NCBI RefSeq assembly: GCF_021155765.1
Contig: NC_060110.1
Location: 7,191,501 to 7,255,500, forward strand
Reading direction: 5' to 3'
Source: Diprion similis
Lineage: Eukaryota > Arthropoda > Insecta > Hymenoptera > Diprionidae
Length of the DNA: 64,000 nucleotides
This document shows, in pieces, positions 1 through 12,348 of the stretch (its first letter is position 1; each line of letters opens with the position of its first letter). The notes under the pieces are model-generated. The model was not told the DNA's origin, ran no database searches, and saw only the letters and a list, made by a program, of their open reading frames with translations. Both the position numbers and the translations under genes were made by a program.

Positions 1-1742
1 CCATAACTGGGACGGTAATCGAGCATTCATTTTTGGTAACTGTTGCACCAGGTTTGCACGTCCTGAAAGAGACTGTTCTGAACAATTTGAGATTGTCACC
101 TCACAAAGGGAGTTCGAAAAAGTACATAGTTTTGGGTGGAGAACAGATGCCGTTGGACATTGAGGGTAAAGGAATACAGCCAAATTTCATCGTTACACAA
201 ATTACAGCTAAGATCCCGTTCGAATTTGAAGTTGCATTTGAATCTGGTACCTTTATTGACCGCGGCGAGAGACTAGTTGGGAAGACTTATGATTTGGCAT
301 TAGCAAACTGGAGACAACAGTTCAGTGACAAGTTTGAAAAAGTATTCAATTTGAAATCGAAACAATTCAAAGAGGATGAGATCAATTTTGCCAAAATGGC
401 GTTCTCCAACATGATCGGCTCGATTGGATACTTTTACGGCAGTTCACAGGTCCAGAGCGAATACACCAAAGTTCCCGTCCCATACTGGAAGGGATCTTTG
501 TATACCGGAGTGCCTAGTCGAAGTTTTTTTCCCAGAGGATTTCTGTGGGACGAGGGATTCCATGGATTACTCATATCAGCATGGGATCTGGACATACAGC
601 TAGACATTATTTCCCACTGGTTTGACTTGATGAATGTAGAAGGATGGATACCAAGGGAGATGATTCTGGGTCAAGAGGCGCTTGCCAAAGTGCCAGAGGA
701 ATTTGTCACCCAAATAAACACAAATGCGAACCCGCCCACTTTCTTCCTTACGCTACAATCGATTCTGAGTCGTTACAGCGAGAATTTGAACGACAAACAT
801 CTTCGCCAATTGGAGAGGTTATATCCCAGGTTGCAGACCTGGTTCGAATGGTACAACATGACGCAGATAGGAGATCTGCCAGGAACATATCGATGGCGTG
901 GCAGGGATCCGACTGCAATTCGTGAAATCAATCCCAAAACTTTGACTTCAGGGCTCGATGACTTCCCAAGAGCGTCGCACCCTAACATTGACGAACGCCA
1001 TGTAGATCTTAGATGTTGGATCGCGTTTTCGGCCCACATAATGTCCCAGATATCTGAAGTCCTGAAAAGATCAGGATGCAAGTACGCTGATACCTTCAAC
1101 TACTTGTCGGATAACGAGCTACTAAATAAACTGCACTGGTCACCCAGTAGACAACGTTACTCTGACTATGGCTTACATACGGATAAAGTTGTCTTGCGGA
1201 GGCCAAAATCACCCCCAAGATCTCATGCACCCACGTCTGAAATGGTGAGGGTAGTTTTGGAAGATCCAACGTTGCGCTATGTCGATTCGACATTCGGATA
1301 CGTTTCTCTTTTCCCATTCATCCTGCATTTGATAGAACCAAATTCACCGCAGTTGAACAAAATTTTGAATGATTTAACGGACCCGGAATTGCTTTGGACC
1401 AATTACGGACTGAGATCGCTCGCTCGGAACGCTCCTCTGTATATGGCAAGGAATACCGAACACGATCCTCCATACTGGAGGGGTGCGATATGGATGAACA
1501 TTAATTACCTCGTTGTTAGAGCTTTACATCACTATTCTAAGTATGAAGGACCTTCGCAGTCTGAGGCGCGCAGGGTATACCATGAGTTGCGTAAAAATTT
1601 GATAAGAAACGTTATTTCACAGTATAAACGATCTGGTTACTTGTGGGAAAATTACGGGGATGTACACGGAGAAGGTAAAGGAAGTCATCCGTTTACAGGA
1701 TGGACTTCCCTAATTGTTTTACTTATGGGGGAATTGTACTAG
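1..1742 (+). CDS. MOGS: Mannosyl-oligosaccharide glucosidase (alpha-glucosidase I), 3' part, partial
   Basis: GH63 processing glucosidase of the endoplasmic reticulum; it removes the outermost alpha-1,2-linked glucose from Glc3Man9GlcNAc2 on new glycoproteins. The frame is open from base 3 to the TAG at 1740-1742, giving 579 residues in one exon piece. No acceptor or start Met is needed inside the window, so the gene continues upstream. The (alpha/alpha)6 catalytic domain is present. The family motif FFPRGFLWDEGFH is at about 525-565 and includes the Asp taken as catalytic acid in GH63. WIPREMILGQEA follows at about 643-680. Near the C-terminus WENYGDVHGEGKG (about 1647-1685) carries the Glu expected to act as base. 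Family members have roughly 800-840 residues, so the N-terminal cytosolic tail, membrane anchor and most of the beta-domain lie outside. No frameshift or internal stop is seen. Confidence 0.95.
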   Translation, partial: ITGTVIEHSFLVTVAPGLHVLKETVLNNLRLSPHKGSSKKYIVLGGEQMPLDIEGKGIQPNFIVTQITAKIPFEFEVAFESGTFIDRGERLVGKTYDLALANWRQQFSDKFEKVFNLKSKQFKEDEINFAKMAFSNMIGSIGYFYGSSQVQSEYTKVPVPYWKGSLYTGVPSRSFFPRGFLWDEGFHGLLISAWDLDIQLDIISHWFDLMNVEGWIPREMILGQEALAKVPEEFVTQINTNANPPTFFLTLQSILSRYSENLNDKHLRQLERLYPRLQTWFEWYNMTQIGDLPGTYRWRGRDPTAIREINPKTLTSGLDDFPRASHPNIDERHVDLRCWIAFSAHIMSQISEVLKRSGCKYADTFNYLSDNELLNKLHWSPSRQRYSDYGLHTDKVVLRRPKSPPRSHAPTSEMVRVVLEDPTLRYVDSTFGYVSLFPFILHLIEPNSPQLNKILNDLTDPELLWTNYGLRSLARNAPLYMARNTEHDPPYWRGAIWMNINYLVVRALHHYSKYEGPSQSEARRVYHELRKNLIRNVISQYKRSGYLWENYGDVHGEGKGSHPFTGWTSLIVLLMGELY

Positions 1743-3033
1743 AATGTTATTATTATTCGCTCCGTAACAGAGATAGAACCAAAAACACACAAAAGACTTG
1801 CAGTAAAGTAAAATGATTAATATAGTGACATATTATCAGTGTCAAAAAATAATCGATAGATCTTTGTAGAGAAGTTCGGCGAATGACTAGAGTTATTTAT
1901 ATGGCTGGGAAGATATTGCCTGGTTGTATGAGGTCGTAGTTGTTTTTTCAGTGTGGGGAATTCTTTTGGTTACAAAACAATACTAGCCAATAAACCAGTC
2001 GAGTAGAATGTTTTGAAATACCACAATTGGTTAATATTTAGAATAATTCAGCTAGAATTAGCCCACAATTCATTCTTTTCTATTACACTCTTTTTTTCTC
2101 TACTGATGACGAGTAGTCAGCCCACAATCATAGGATAACTCAACTTCATTTTAATCGAAGTTTAGATGTTTAAAATTACATATTGTCGACACCATGTCTT
2201 CGTAAATCTTATACATTATACATACTTTAATTTTGTACATAGATATATGTATAAAAAAAGGAGTACTTTAAAAAATTCTGGCTGTGAGTTGTTGAACCTT
2301 CTAGTAGCGCGAGCTATATTTATATCTACGCCAATTTCACTATTCTCATACTATACTCTTACATTATTATTCCGTTGTAATAAAATTCTTATTTTTCAAA
2401 TCCTGTCTATGCGTTGATTTCTTATTCCTTCCCCTTTGGGTGAGAAATAGAAATGAACAAGAGCAAACGCCAGCGGGATGACTAGAATCGGAGCTTCACC
2501 GTTTTTGATGAGAACAAAATCTACATATTTTTAACGACGAAAATTTTTTTTTCCGAAAATTTTAACCAGTGTGATTTATCAAACATCTCTTTCCAATTAC
2601 AGTGGGGTTTAATTAGTTAATTAATTATAATCCTCAATTGTGTAAAAATTGAAAAAGTCATACTCCATTAACTCCATTTTAGTACGACATTGGACGTTAC
2701 GTAAAAATGCTCGAATTTGAATCTCAATCTGTTTCTGTTATTACATGTTTATCGAGCGTTGATGAGAATCAGTATAAAATTCAAATTTTAACAATTGTTA
2801 ATTGCATTCATGAATTGGAAGAATATTATGTGCGATAGGAGTTGAATGTTTCGCGGGTAAAATATCGCCCGCCTATTCTCGAACTCTCGAATTGCATCCG
2901 CCGAGGGGATTAATCGCAAATATTTTCGATCAGCCGCTTCCCTCAGAGCTCACCTGAAGAAAGGTGTGCGACAGTTGAGGCTAAAGTGAATCTGACCATA
3001 ATTTAGGGTAGTTAAAAGAACAGAGCGGTTGAA
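1743..3033. other. MOGS-Arp1 intergenic region
   Basis: AT-rich tail-to-head spacer. It should hold the MOGS 3' UTR and the Arp1 promoter and 5' UTR. The part from about 2850 is richer in CG and is the likely Arp1 promoter. No TATA box is clear and no coding frame with family resemblance is seen. Confidence 0.6.
1989..1994 (+). terminator. Candidate poly(A) signal for MOGS
   Basis: AATAAA lies about 250 bases after the MOGS stop. A second AATAAA is at 2379-2384. I cannot tell from sequence which is used. Confidence 0.4.
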
Positions 3034-6000
3034 ATGGAACCGTATGATGTTATTGTTAATCAGCCGGTTGTTATAGACAATGTAAGTGCAATAGGATTAT
3101 CGTCGAATAACTCTGTTCGAGTGTTTTCAATTTTTTATGACATGTCAAAGTCAGTTCCGCCATATTGTCGGCTGTTTGTGCCATTGAAATGATTCACAAC
3201 TCCCCGTTAGATAAGATGATTGGAAATAAGAAACTGTCACAAATGTCATTTGCATTTTTTAGTGCCACGGATTTTTCAAACAGAGAATCGATTGCTAAGT
3301 AAATTACTTCGATAAAAATTTCCCCATAACTGATTACGAATTTAAGGCCATCCGTCGATCTAGCCTCACTCGTTTTTCTCGTAATGTGCATGCATTTTAA
3401 CAAATGATATTACGGATACAATCAATAAGAAATATCACATTCATTTATCCGCAAACTGTTGCTGCAGGGTTCCGGAGTGATTAAAGCTGGATTCGCCGGT
3501 GGCCAAGTTCCAAAATGCAGATTCCCAAATTAGTAAGTACTTCCACGATATTTCGAAACCCGGCGGTTTCCTCGCGAAAGGATTTATCACTGGGGCTTTA
3601 TGTTTACCTTTATCTCGAAACGAGAAGGATGGATATTGAAATAAGTAATCTAATCTTCTCTAAACCAAAGAGTTCTAAGCATCGTTATTAATTTTTCCGA
3701 TTTTCTTCTATGTCAGAAGAGTCAGTACGGATTGACATTGACACATGATGAGAACGCGGAAGTATTGCATTTCTAAAGCTTATTTTAGTATATTGATCTC
3801 CAGTATTTATTAATAGTTAAGCAAATTGTTATAACAATTTCTCAAGCAACTTCTAGTTTTTGCTAGATTTCAATTTAACAATCAGTTTTATTCCGATTGT
3901 TGGGAAATTTAACTCTTCAGAAGAAAATCTGCTTTTTTATGAATGCAGGAAATATATTCGAAAATTAAAATGACAAAGACATTTCAAAAGTAGTAAAAAG
4001 GATGTTGAAAATACTGATAAATTTGTATGAAAATAACATTTTTACTCGAAAAATGTGATGTAGTCAAACACTGTCGCGAATCTGTAAAATCGTGAAATTT
4101 TCTCATTATCTCGTTGCGTTAATGTTACCAACTTTAATCTTGTAAAAGTTGAGATCATAATAATTGAAATCAGGCGAATAATCAACTTGTTATCTCATTA
4201 TATTTGAATCAATAATTTTGGAACAATTACCGTTTTCTTTCTATATAAGCATCGTCAATTTCTGATGATCAATAAACTAAACCAAATCTTAAAAGATCAC
4301 GACTTATAGCTGTAGGTATTAAATTCTTCTATTCGAATGACCATAGAATTCAATTTTGTGGTAATTGATGATTCGATCAAATCTCTACTATTTGCATTTC
4401 TTAAAGTCAACGTATTATACTTAATTCGAATAAAAGTTGCCAACTTTCAGCAGCTAAGCTCACATCGTAAATATAACATCTTTCCATGATGTGGAATTGA
4501 TAGCCAATCCAATCCATCCTGAGATTTTTTTTAGAATCATTCTTGATTAGGTTGTTTGTAATCATATAATTTTTACCCAACCTTATTTGAATGAATACTT
4601 AAGACCGTATCGTATGAATGCTGAGTAGCATAGTAAAGATTGTCAATGGTGCGATGATGTGAGGCATAAAATAATTCAAATCCCTTGTTGAGTTTTTCTT
4701 ACTCAATGGCATCCTCTTTAGAGCGTGCCCCATGATTATGTGATGTGAATAGTAAAACCGTAATTAACATACAGCTACACTGGTCTGGTCATGACGTTAA
4801 CAACGCCCAAATAATATCAAACTACAATGATAATAATAATAATCAAATCATTCTTACAATAGCATTGGGAGGCCCAAGCATGTTCGAGTTATGGCAGGAG
4901 CCTTGGAAGGGGATCTTTTTGTTGGCCCCATTGCCGAAGAGCACAGAGGGTTGTTGTCGCTGAGCTATCCAATGGAACACGGCATAGTAACGGATTGGAA
5001 CGACATGGAGAGGATCTGGTCATACGTATATAGTAAAGACCAGCTGGCGACATTTAGCGAAGAGCATCCCGTTCTCCTAACAGAAGCACCATTGAACCCG
5101 CGAAAGAACAGAGAAAAGGCTGCCGAGATATTCTTCGAAACATTCAACGTCCCAGCTTTATTCGTCTCTATGCAAGCTGTACTTAGTTTGTGAGTAGCGT
5201 TGAAAGAAGTGAAAATCACTTTTTTGCCGTTACGAATGTAAAGTTCTTTTTTTACCCGTTTTTCAATTTTATATCACAGATACGCCACCGGAAGGACAAC
5301 CGGTGTCGTTTTAGACGCGGGTGATGGAGTTACTCATGCAGTTCCAATATATGAAGGATTCGCAATGCCGCACAGTATAATGAGGGTTGACATAGCTGGT
5401 AGAGACGTTAGCAGGTATCTTAGATTACTCCTGCGCAAAGAAGGCATTAATTTTAAGACTACAGCAGAGTTTGAGATTGTTAGAACTATCAAAGAAAGGG
5501 CTTGCTATCTTGCGAGTAATCCACAAAAAGAGGAGACCGTTGAGACCGAAAAATTCCAGTACACTTTACCAGATGGAAGTAATCTTGAGGTGAATATTGG
5601 TCTAAGAGACGATTTCCTTCCATAGAAAATCCAGTGAACAGTTTCAACACTTGTCTCTTTTTTGTGTCCTCTTTTTCAGATCGGACCAGCTAGGTTTAGA
5701 GCTCCTGAAGTTCTTTTTAGACCGGATCTTGTGGGCGAGGAATGTGAAGGGCTCCATGAAGTGCTAATGTATTCAATCCAAAAGTCAGATTTAGACTTGA
5801 GGAAGGTTCTTTATCAAAATATTGTACTGTCCGGAGGATCAACACTTTTCCGAGTGAGTTTGCAGCAGTTTGAAATGATAAGATATGAAAGTTGGTTAAC
5901 AATATGTTGTAGTATAATCGAATTATTTATTAACATTAAAATGTCGTTTTCAGGGATTTGGTGATAGGTTACTTTCGGAAATTCGTAAATTGTCAACAAA

Positions 6001-6234
6001 GGATATCAAGATCAGGGTATGTTATGGTTACATACAAGATTCAGCGATTGATGTTTTCATGGTACTTACAATACTGTTTTTTCACTTCAGATATCAGCGC
6101 CTCAGGAACGATTGTACAGCACCTGGATCGGAGGATCAATTTTAGCTTCTTTGGACACTTTTAAGAAGATGTGGGTGAGCAAGAGGGAATATGACGAAGA
6201 AGGGAGTAGAGCAATTCACCGTAAAACTTTTTGA
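3034..6234 (+). CDS. Arp1: Actin-related protein 1 (centractin), dynactin filament subunit
   Basis: Arp1 forms the short actin-like filament at the core of dynactin, the cofactor of cytoplasmic dynein. Seven exons join in frame: 3034-3081, 3468-3532, 4863-5189, 5280-5589, 5680-5853, 5954-6016 and 6091-6234, stop TGA at 6232-6234. The product has 376 residues, the length of human ACTR1A. The N-terminus [19 protein letters not shown] matches the centractin start and identifies Arp1 rather than conventional actin. Actin-fold nucleotide loops are visible: [13 protein letters not shown] (about 16-28), [11 protein letters not shown] in exon 4, and [15 protein letters not shown] across the exon 5/6 join. 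The C-terminus ends in IHRKTF as in centractins. The exon 4 donor (GTGAAT) is weak; retaining that intron adds 12 codons and a stop. All other donors are close to GTAAGT or GTGAGT. Confidence 0.96.
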
Positions 6235-8158
6235 GCCCTATTATGAATTAATAATTATGCATACGAAATATAGATATTGTATAAGCATACAACAATGCTC
6301 GGGCACATTCATTACGCACTGCAATAACCAACTAATAACAAATGCTACTTTAACTTTGATTTTAAGACTTCACTCCTTATCTAACCATTTGAAGAATGTG
6401 GCGCAATTAGGGAAATAATCACGTAGTGAGCAATCATGCGATTCATTTACACGTTTCCTATGTCATATATATATTTCGTGACGTCAGAAGCGTGGAAATT
6501 GGGTGAAAAAGCCTATACGAATCTTGCGATAACGAAAGTATGAATCTGCTCAATGATTTGCTCAGGCAAATCGCTGATAATGTTTATAATAAAGAATGAT
6601 GAAGTGAATAAAATCACGCGACAACAAACGTGGCCGATCGGAGCTACCGCATGTTTTTCACCTTCGCCAGGGAGATTCACGCGTACAAAAGCACACACGT
6701 TATCCCGGAAAACTTATACTATCAGTTATTTTTTTGTAAACATAGCTCGATTCGTATACGCGTTTTTCATGTGACAGCAGCCCGTTTATGATCCACAAGA
6801 AGTATGTTTCGATCTGTAACTGACATCATTGGTTGGATCTAACAGAACAAGCCAATGAAATCAGCGGCCTTAGTTTACCGTTCAACGTTCAGAGGCGCTG
6901 CACGTATTTATGACTTCACGATTTGATATTTTCAAGTCAGGTCAGCGGAACCTTAATCAACCTGTTTTGTTTAAAAAACTAGCGATTCTACGATTCTGTA
7001 CCGTAGGTTTAACTCAGTACTGTATTATTTTTGCAGTTTTTGTAATTTAGCGTTTAGATTTACGCTTAAAATGCAAAAACAAAACGGATTGTGCTATTAT
7101 GCAATTTTTTGATTCGTGAAAACTCAAAATAAACAAATATTTGCTACACCAAGTAATCCGGATCTAGAGCTACTCTATCGTTTTGTTGATTTTTCTTTGT
7201 TAAAAAAAAAAAGTGCATAAAAATAATATTTAGCTAATAAAATGCGATAGGAATTTTGCAAAGTATTTGTAAATATATGTACGCTTACGTAAAATAAATT
7301 TGAAAATGTTGTAAATTTAGAGCAACGAAAAAAGAAATGAATGATACTGGGCATATAGGTTATTGGGCTACATAGATCTTTTTTCCATACAGTAAGTCAA
7401 CCGTTCACATTTTTTGCACGATTTAAAATATGTTGCGAGATCTTTATTAACTGTGATATGCAGCAGAAAACCGAGCATTGAAGTGAAGTATATAATAAAA
7501 GGATCATTCAGGAATTTAGTATTCAAATGTTAATTTGAGAACACTTTAGAGATTACCGTACTTAATGCACGAAGTTGTAAATTGGAAAAGCAAATTGCCG
7601 AATAATGAAATATTCATATTACCTAATTGGTGTGCTATGCTTGGGGCCCAAGCAGGAAAGATAAACACAGGAAATACATACAATAAATAACACGAATCTA
7701 GATTAATGATAGGGTTCATGGCGGTGCAATTGTAATTATTGAAACCAAACCAGTAAGTGTTGAAAAAGCCAAGAAGTATGAAATAAGATGAGCACGTTTT
7801 TTTAGCAGCTTTTATAGTTTTCATAATTATTTAATTGATTATCATTAATATTTATACTGTCTACTATTCATTTAATATTACTATTTATATTGAAAATGAA
7901 GAGAAAAACAAAAAAATAAAATTCGTAACGCCGATCACGTCTTCTATTCACCTTCATGCATAAGTTTAAAAAAATTTCAGCTCATTTTTCTAATATTAGA
8001 TGATAATGACTCGAATTAAAATCAAACGTTCATCAATTATCCACCAATCACCTGTGTAATAATAATCCCGCATCAGTCAGTGATCGAATGTTTGTTTTTT
8101 GTTAATTATTTTAACAAACACACAAGAAAGAATCTTGAAATCTTGAGGTTTTACGTTT
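6235..8158. other. Arp1-RpL26 convergent spacer
   Basis: AT-rich DNA between two genes that converge. It must contain the Arp1 3' UTR; AATAAA-like hexamers occur near 7115 and 7290. No conserved coding frame, RNA gene or clear repeat is recognised. Confidence 0.55.
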
Positions 8159-8164
8159 TTTATT
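8159..8164 (-). terminator. Poly(A) signal of RpL26
   Basis: On the minus strand AATAAA occurs 31 bases after the RpL26 stop codon, the short 3' UTR expected of a ribosomal protein gene. Confidence 0.75.
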
Positions 8165-8195
8165 GTGGTACATAAGTTGGGAAATGTTTTACGGT

Positions 8196-10170
8196 TTACG
8201 AGGTTTCCATTGCGGCAGTGGTATCCTCGGTGTATTTGCCCTTATCTTTGCCTAGAGCAGCAAGACGTCCCTTGCTCCTCCTGTCGATGATCTTTTTGCG
8301 ATCTTTGTCCATTTTTAGTTTGACAATCACCGTCTAAAAGAAATACAATAAAAATCATTCAGGTTGAAAAATGATCTGTAAAATTGTGAGCTCCGTTTGC
8401 CTTCACTTGATCAAAAAAAGTCTTTTTCAAGTATTAATCAGTGCCAATCTCTCTGCAGCGATTGGACCGGGAAAAACCAGAACTTCAAAATCTAGGAGTA
8501 CCCTAGATATGTCGTCACCAGTAAAACCGTTTGTCCAATCCTATGTGAATGGTTTATATCATCATTTTTAAGTGTTGAATTCAACTGTCTTGTGCTTTAA
8601 GTATTGACAATGTTTGAATTCCCAAAATTTTCAAAATTATCGTAGATTTTTCAGAAAAACCTAGTTACACTGGAAAAATATCTTGCATCACATCCCAACT
8701 CACATTGAATGATGAATTGTATTTTGAGTGGATTATAAATTTGATAAGATAATCAATTTACCTTGGAAGGGTCAATGCCAACATAGACACTCGCTCCGTT
8801 AGCCTTTTCCCTCTGAATTCGTTCAACATAAACGACGAATTTTTTCCTGTACACTTGTACAACTTTCCCAACTTGCTGTCCCTTGTAGTGACCGCGGACA
8901 ACCTGCAGATTGTGAAACAAAAAGAAAAGTAGTAAAAAAAACAGTCGCAAGTGGTTGGCTATATGTAAAGTTGAACTAGTGATTGAGAAAAGTACGCTCA
9001 GAGCCAATTTCTCTGCAGGACATGAACCGGACAAGATTCAAGAGCCACTATTCGAGAAAACCTCGACAGCGGATCAAAAAAATCAAGTCGTCTGTTCACC
9101 TCATCAGTGAATGGTTTGGTTCATCATTGATTAGTCTGTCTTGTCCCGGTTTATGTGAAATACACTTCCGCAGTCCCAGTGAAGCAACCGAAAAAATAAC
9201 TCTTTTTCGCAGATGGTGAACTCGCATTAGACATGTGTTTAATAAGAATCTTGCATTATTTTTTGTTACTACTTCATTGAGGCATGTTCACTTTTGTCTC
9301 ATACATTTGCAATTTGCAAGAGTATAACTAATCAGATAAAATTGAATTGAATAATTTAAAAAAAAATTGGTAACCATAGTATTAAGGAAAGCGTATTAAG
9401 AAGCGCATGTTTCAGTCAGCAAGTACTAGAATAGTTTCTAGTTCTCCATGAAATCGTGTTGTTGTACAATCATATGCATTTTAATTACTGCTTTTTTAAA
9501 GGTCAGACAGACCTTCGAAATCGTTAATCAAATGTTTCAAGTTTCAGGATTATTGAAGTATGTAATTGGTTTTTCGCTTTCAATTGATAACAAAAGAAAT
9601 GTCAAACATACGATTATACTCAGGAAACAGTATTAACATCAGTAGTTTAATAAGTATTATAGTCAGAAAAAAAGATTTGAAAAAATTGTACCAGTGCTGA
9701 TTCATAGTACTTTGTGGAATGTCGAAAATTTTTAAAAATTGATGACCACGAGGAAGATGTGTAGTAGATTTGATGTTGGTCACTTGAAGTAATTACGGCA
9801 GACGAAAGATAAATGACCAAGTGTAGAAGAGTTTCAGATCGACTTCTCTTGAACTCCGTTATAATGTGGTTATAGAGTTATCCTGGTCATGTTGGGTAAC
9901 TTGTATAGCAAGAATCCAAAATACGGGATGCCTGCGAATTCTGTAAGGGATATAAATCGGCCGAGGGATGTTTGAGGTTAGAAGAAGTTAGGTTAGGTTT
10001 ACCTGCACTTCGTCGTCCTTGCGGATGGGCATGGATCGTACGTTGTACTTCTGGCGAAGTTCCTTTGACAGAGGAGCGCTCATTAGTCGCCTTCTGATAT
10101 GGGAAGGTGCGGTGAAATGGCGTTTGCGGTTTTTCCTCCGCGAGGATGAAACCAAGCTGTTAAACTTCAT
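8196..10170 (-). CDS. RpL26: 60S ribosomal protein L26 (uL24)
   Basis: Large-subunit ribosomal protein that binds near the polypeptide exit tunnel. Three coding exons on the minus strand: 10003-10170 (56 codons), 8762-8902 (47 codons) and 8196-8333 (45 codons plus TAA). Total 148 residues against 145 in human RPL26. The protein starts [19 protein letters not shown]. The KOW-type region around [20 protein letters not shown] is in exon 2, and the basic tail ends TTAAMETS. All exon boundaries are phase 0. Both introns (8334-8761 and 8903-10002) contain related box C/D snoRNA-like sequences on the same strand. A TCT-type initiator 39 bases upstream of the ATG fits the usual promoter of this gene class. 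The short UTRs also fit. Confidence 0.97.
8438..8565 (-). ncRNA. Candidate box C/D snoRNA in RpL26 intron 2 (copy A)
   Basis: Read on the host strand, a perfect C box ATGATGA is at 8559-8565 and a D box CTGA at 8438-8441, enclosing 128 nt. The D box is about 103 nt from the 3' splice site, a usual position for intron-processed C/D snoRNAs. An internal hairpin has a perfect 7-bp stem (8490-8496 with 8502-8508). Flanking bases can form TTAA/TTAA and TTCAA/TTGAA pairs as a broken terminal stem. The stretch before the D box, CTGCAGAGAGATTGGCA, is almost the same in copy B, as is AAACCATTCA after the C box. Target not identified. It is long for a C/D RNA, so expression needs proof. Confidence 0.55.
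8998..9127 (-). ncRNA. Candidate box C/D snoRNA in RpL26 intron 1 (copy B)
   Basis: Paralogue of copy A. The C box ATGATGA is at 9121-9127 and the D box CTGA at 8998-9001, enclosing 130 nt. The D box is about 95 nt from the intron's 3' splice site. The D-box guide region CTGCAGAGAAATTGGCT differs from copy A at two places. The middle has drifted but keeps a hairpin: stem 9052-9056/9062-9066, with an outer helix 9045-9049/9068-9072. One outer pair is U-G only if the RNA is minus-strand, which supports host-strand transcription. A CTGATGA stretch just after AAACCATTCA could supply D' and C' boxes. I see no good terminal stem. Confidence 0.55.
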
Positions 10171-10203
10171 GCTTGACTACGGCTTGCTGTCTCGTCTCCT
10201 GGA

Positions 10204-10210
10204 GAAAAGA
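10204..10210 (-). promoter_or_regulatory. TCT-type (polypyrimidine) initiator of RpL26
   Basis: The minus strand reads TTCTTTTCTCC just upstream of the start codon, like the YCTTTYTY initiator of animal ribosomal protein genes. Taking the C at 10209 as +1 gives a 39-nt 5' UTR without an intron. Inferred from the motif and distance only. Confidence 0.5.
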
Positions 10211-12348
10211 ACCGTTACGTCAAAATATGAAGTGCGTTTACTGCCGCCTGTTGTGTTTTCCTTTCCTGGTGCTATTTACGATTCGATAATGACTTAGAAT
10301 AGAAATATAAAGATGGCATTACAGAGAATCTCTAGTTTATTTATACCAACGCAAACATCTCACATGGATGTCTGTCATTGTCAATACTAAAGTAATGAAG
10401 ATAATAGCTCTCGAGGAGTAAAAATGCTACAATCATTCAACGAGAAAGGCTTCACTGTATCTAACACTCGAATATTTTTGTATAAAATCACTTTCCCGTA
10501 GCGGATGAGCCCAGATTATATTTGTTGGCACTCACCGACAACAGCAGAGTACCACGACATTAACCGGAAGAAGTTGCCGCGCCGGAAGAGGCCGGGGATT
10601 CGCCGGAATCGATATACGACTGCGTTCAAGGCGTTCAAAACGTTCGAGTATTCGATATATCGCAAGGTCGAATTCCGGATTACGGTTAGTTATTAATTTA
10701 TTCAAATATATGATTCAAATACAAAGGTGACTCCGACACTGATTGACTTTTTTTTTTTCCAACTCGGAGAGCGTTTCTCAATGCCTTGTTCAGCTGTAAA
10801 TATTCATGCGTGCGGCTATGTAATCGTCGTTTAATATACAAACTGTACGTAAATAGGTGGATGGTTTTCATCGCCATTTTAGATATTTACGGTCGTACGG
10901 GAGCTGCGGCAGCGCTACCAACAATAGAGACAAACTTTTTTTTCCGACCAAAGAAGATTATGAAAGAAATATATGAATTGATCGAAATAATCATATAAAT
11001 ATTAGTATCACAAACTCGTCATTTGCTCAATGCTGATGAATTCAAGCTTATTCGGTTGGACAATGAGTTCTACATAAGTTACCGAACAATAAGATCGAAT
11101 TTTCACAACTCTTACACACGTTTCGTGATATATTATAAGTTACATTCACTCTAACGACTACAATAATGATTTTTCAGCATATGCCTATTTTCATCTCGCG
11201 ATTAAACGAACGGCCTTACACAATGCCCATATAATTTGTTTCCAGTCAAATCGAGTTATTTTGACACAAACGAATAGCACACTGCTGTGATATCTTTATA
11301 TATCGAGAGAAATTTCGTTTGTTACGGTTACTACAGACTAGAAAATTTTAGTAAAATCCTACAAAAAAATATGGTATATTGTTTATTTGTTCAGTTTACT
11401 ACATTTTTCCAGTTCAACTAGACTTGGATCTCAGTTTATTTGTGCAACGCTATCAGATTATGAAAGCAGTTAAAGTAAATATAGTACGAGTGACAATAAT
11501 CAAAAAGCATATAGTAACATATACCAGATCTTTCGGTTACATCTGCAAAACTAAACTTGATTTTGTACCCAGAACAATTAACATTTTCGGTTGTAATATG
11601 GTAAAAATAAAAATAATTAATGACTGTACGGTAACCACAACTATAGAAATTTCCCCCAGCATAGCTTAGAATTAGACATAGTTTTCATGAACTTAAATTT
11701 CATGACCCTCAGTAGCGCCTTTTTCCACGATTCCAAAAAATTTTCTCTGCAACATTATAGAACGAGGTTTAGTAATAACAAACCTGAAACGAATTTCAAA
11801 ATTACCAAAATAATATTACTTGTACGAAAGCCTGCAGCGATGAAACGCTTGCGAGAGATTCGGCTTATCAGTATCAAGTGGTGCACAATAGGTAGTAATT
11901 GAATCGAACGTATGTATGTCGAGAGACGAGAGTCAGAGGAGAGCTATGTTACAAGTAAAATATAAAATTATTAAACGAAACAACAACACATTAAGGCGTG
12001 CGTCGCTCGAATTTAAATCTGATTCCCTAATTTACAACAACCATTAAATTCTCTGCACATCAACTCAGAGTTACGCAATCGCCCGTACGAGGGTGATAAG
12101 GCATTTCGTGATAAGCGCGATTTTCTGGACAGGCTAGTTATTCTGTTTATACTCCGCGAGAATGTGTCGACGACGATTTATCCTCATTATGTAACCTGTT
12201 CCCTACCTTCCTCGATTCGCGCTGTATCGGTCGGCTGGCAGATCTGAACCGGCCTCATCATATCTTGCAGTATTATTCGAGCAGTTGCGGAACGCAATTC
12301 GTGCCGATAATCACACCAAGAGTGAATTAGTAACAAGTTAATTTCAAA
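10211..12348. other. Divergent RpL26-ACADSB intergenic region
   Basis: Contains both promoters. The RpL26 side has no obvious TATA box. The last 200 bases before ACADSB are CG-richer and are its likely promoter. Short open frames here (for example 10505-10696) resemble no family I know. No RNA gene or mobile element is recognised. Confidence 0.5.

Noticed and set aside
5590-5625. Read-through of Arp1 exon 4 into a 12-codon extension
   Set aside because: The next exon joins exactly in family sequence (LE then IGPARFRAP), so this is unspliced intron.
10505-10696. 63-codon basic open frame upstream of RpL26
   Set aside because: No start context, domain or neighbour supports it; Arg/Lys content alone is not evidence.
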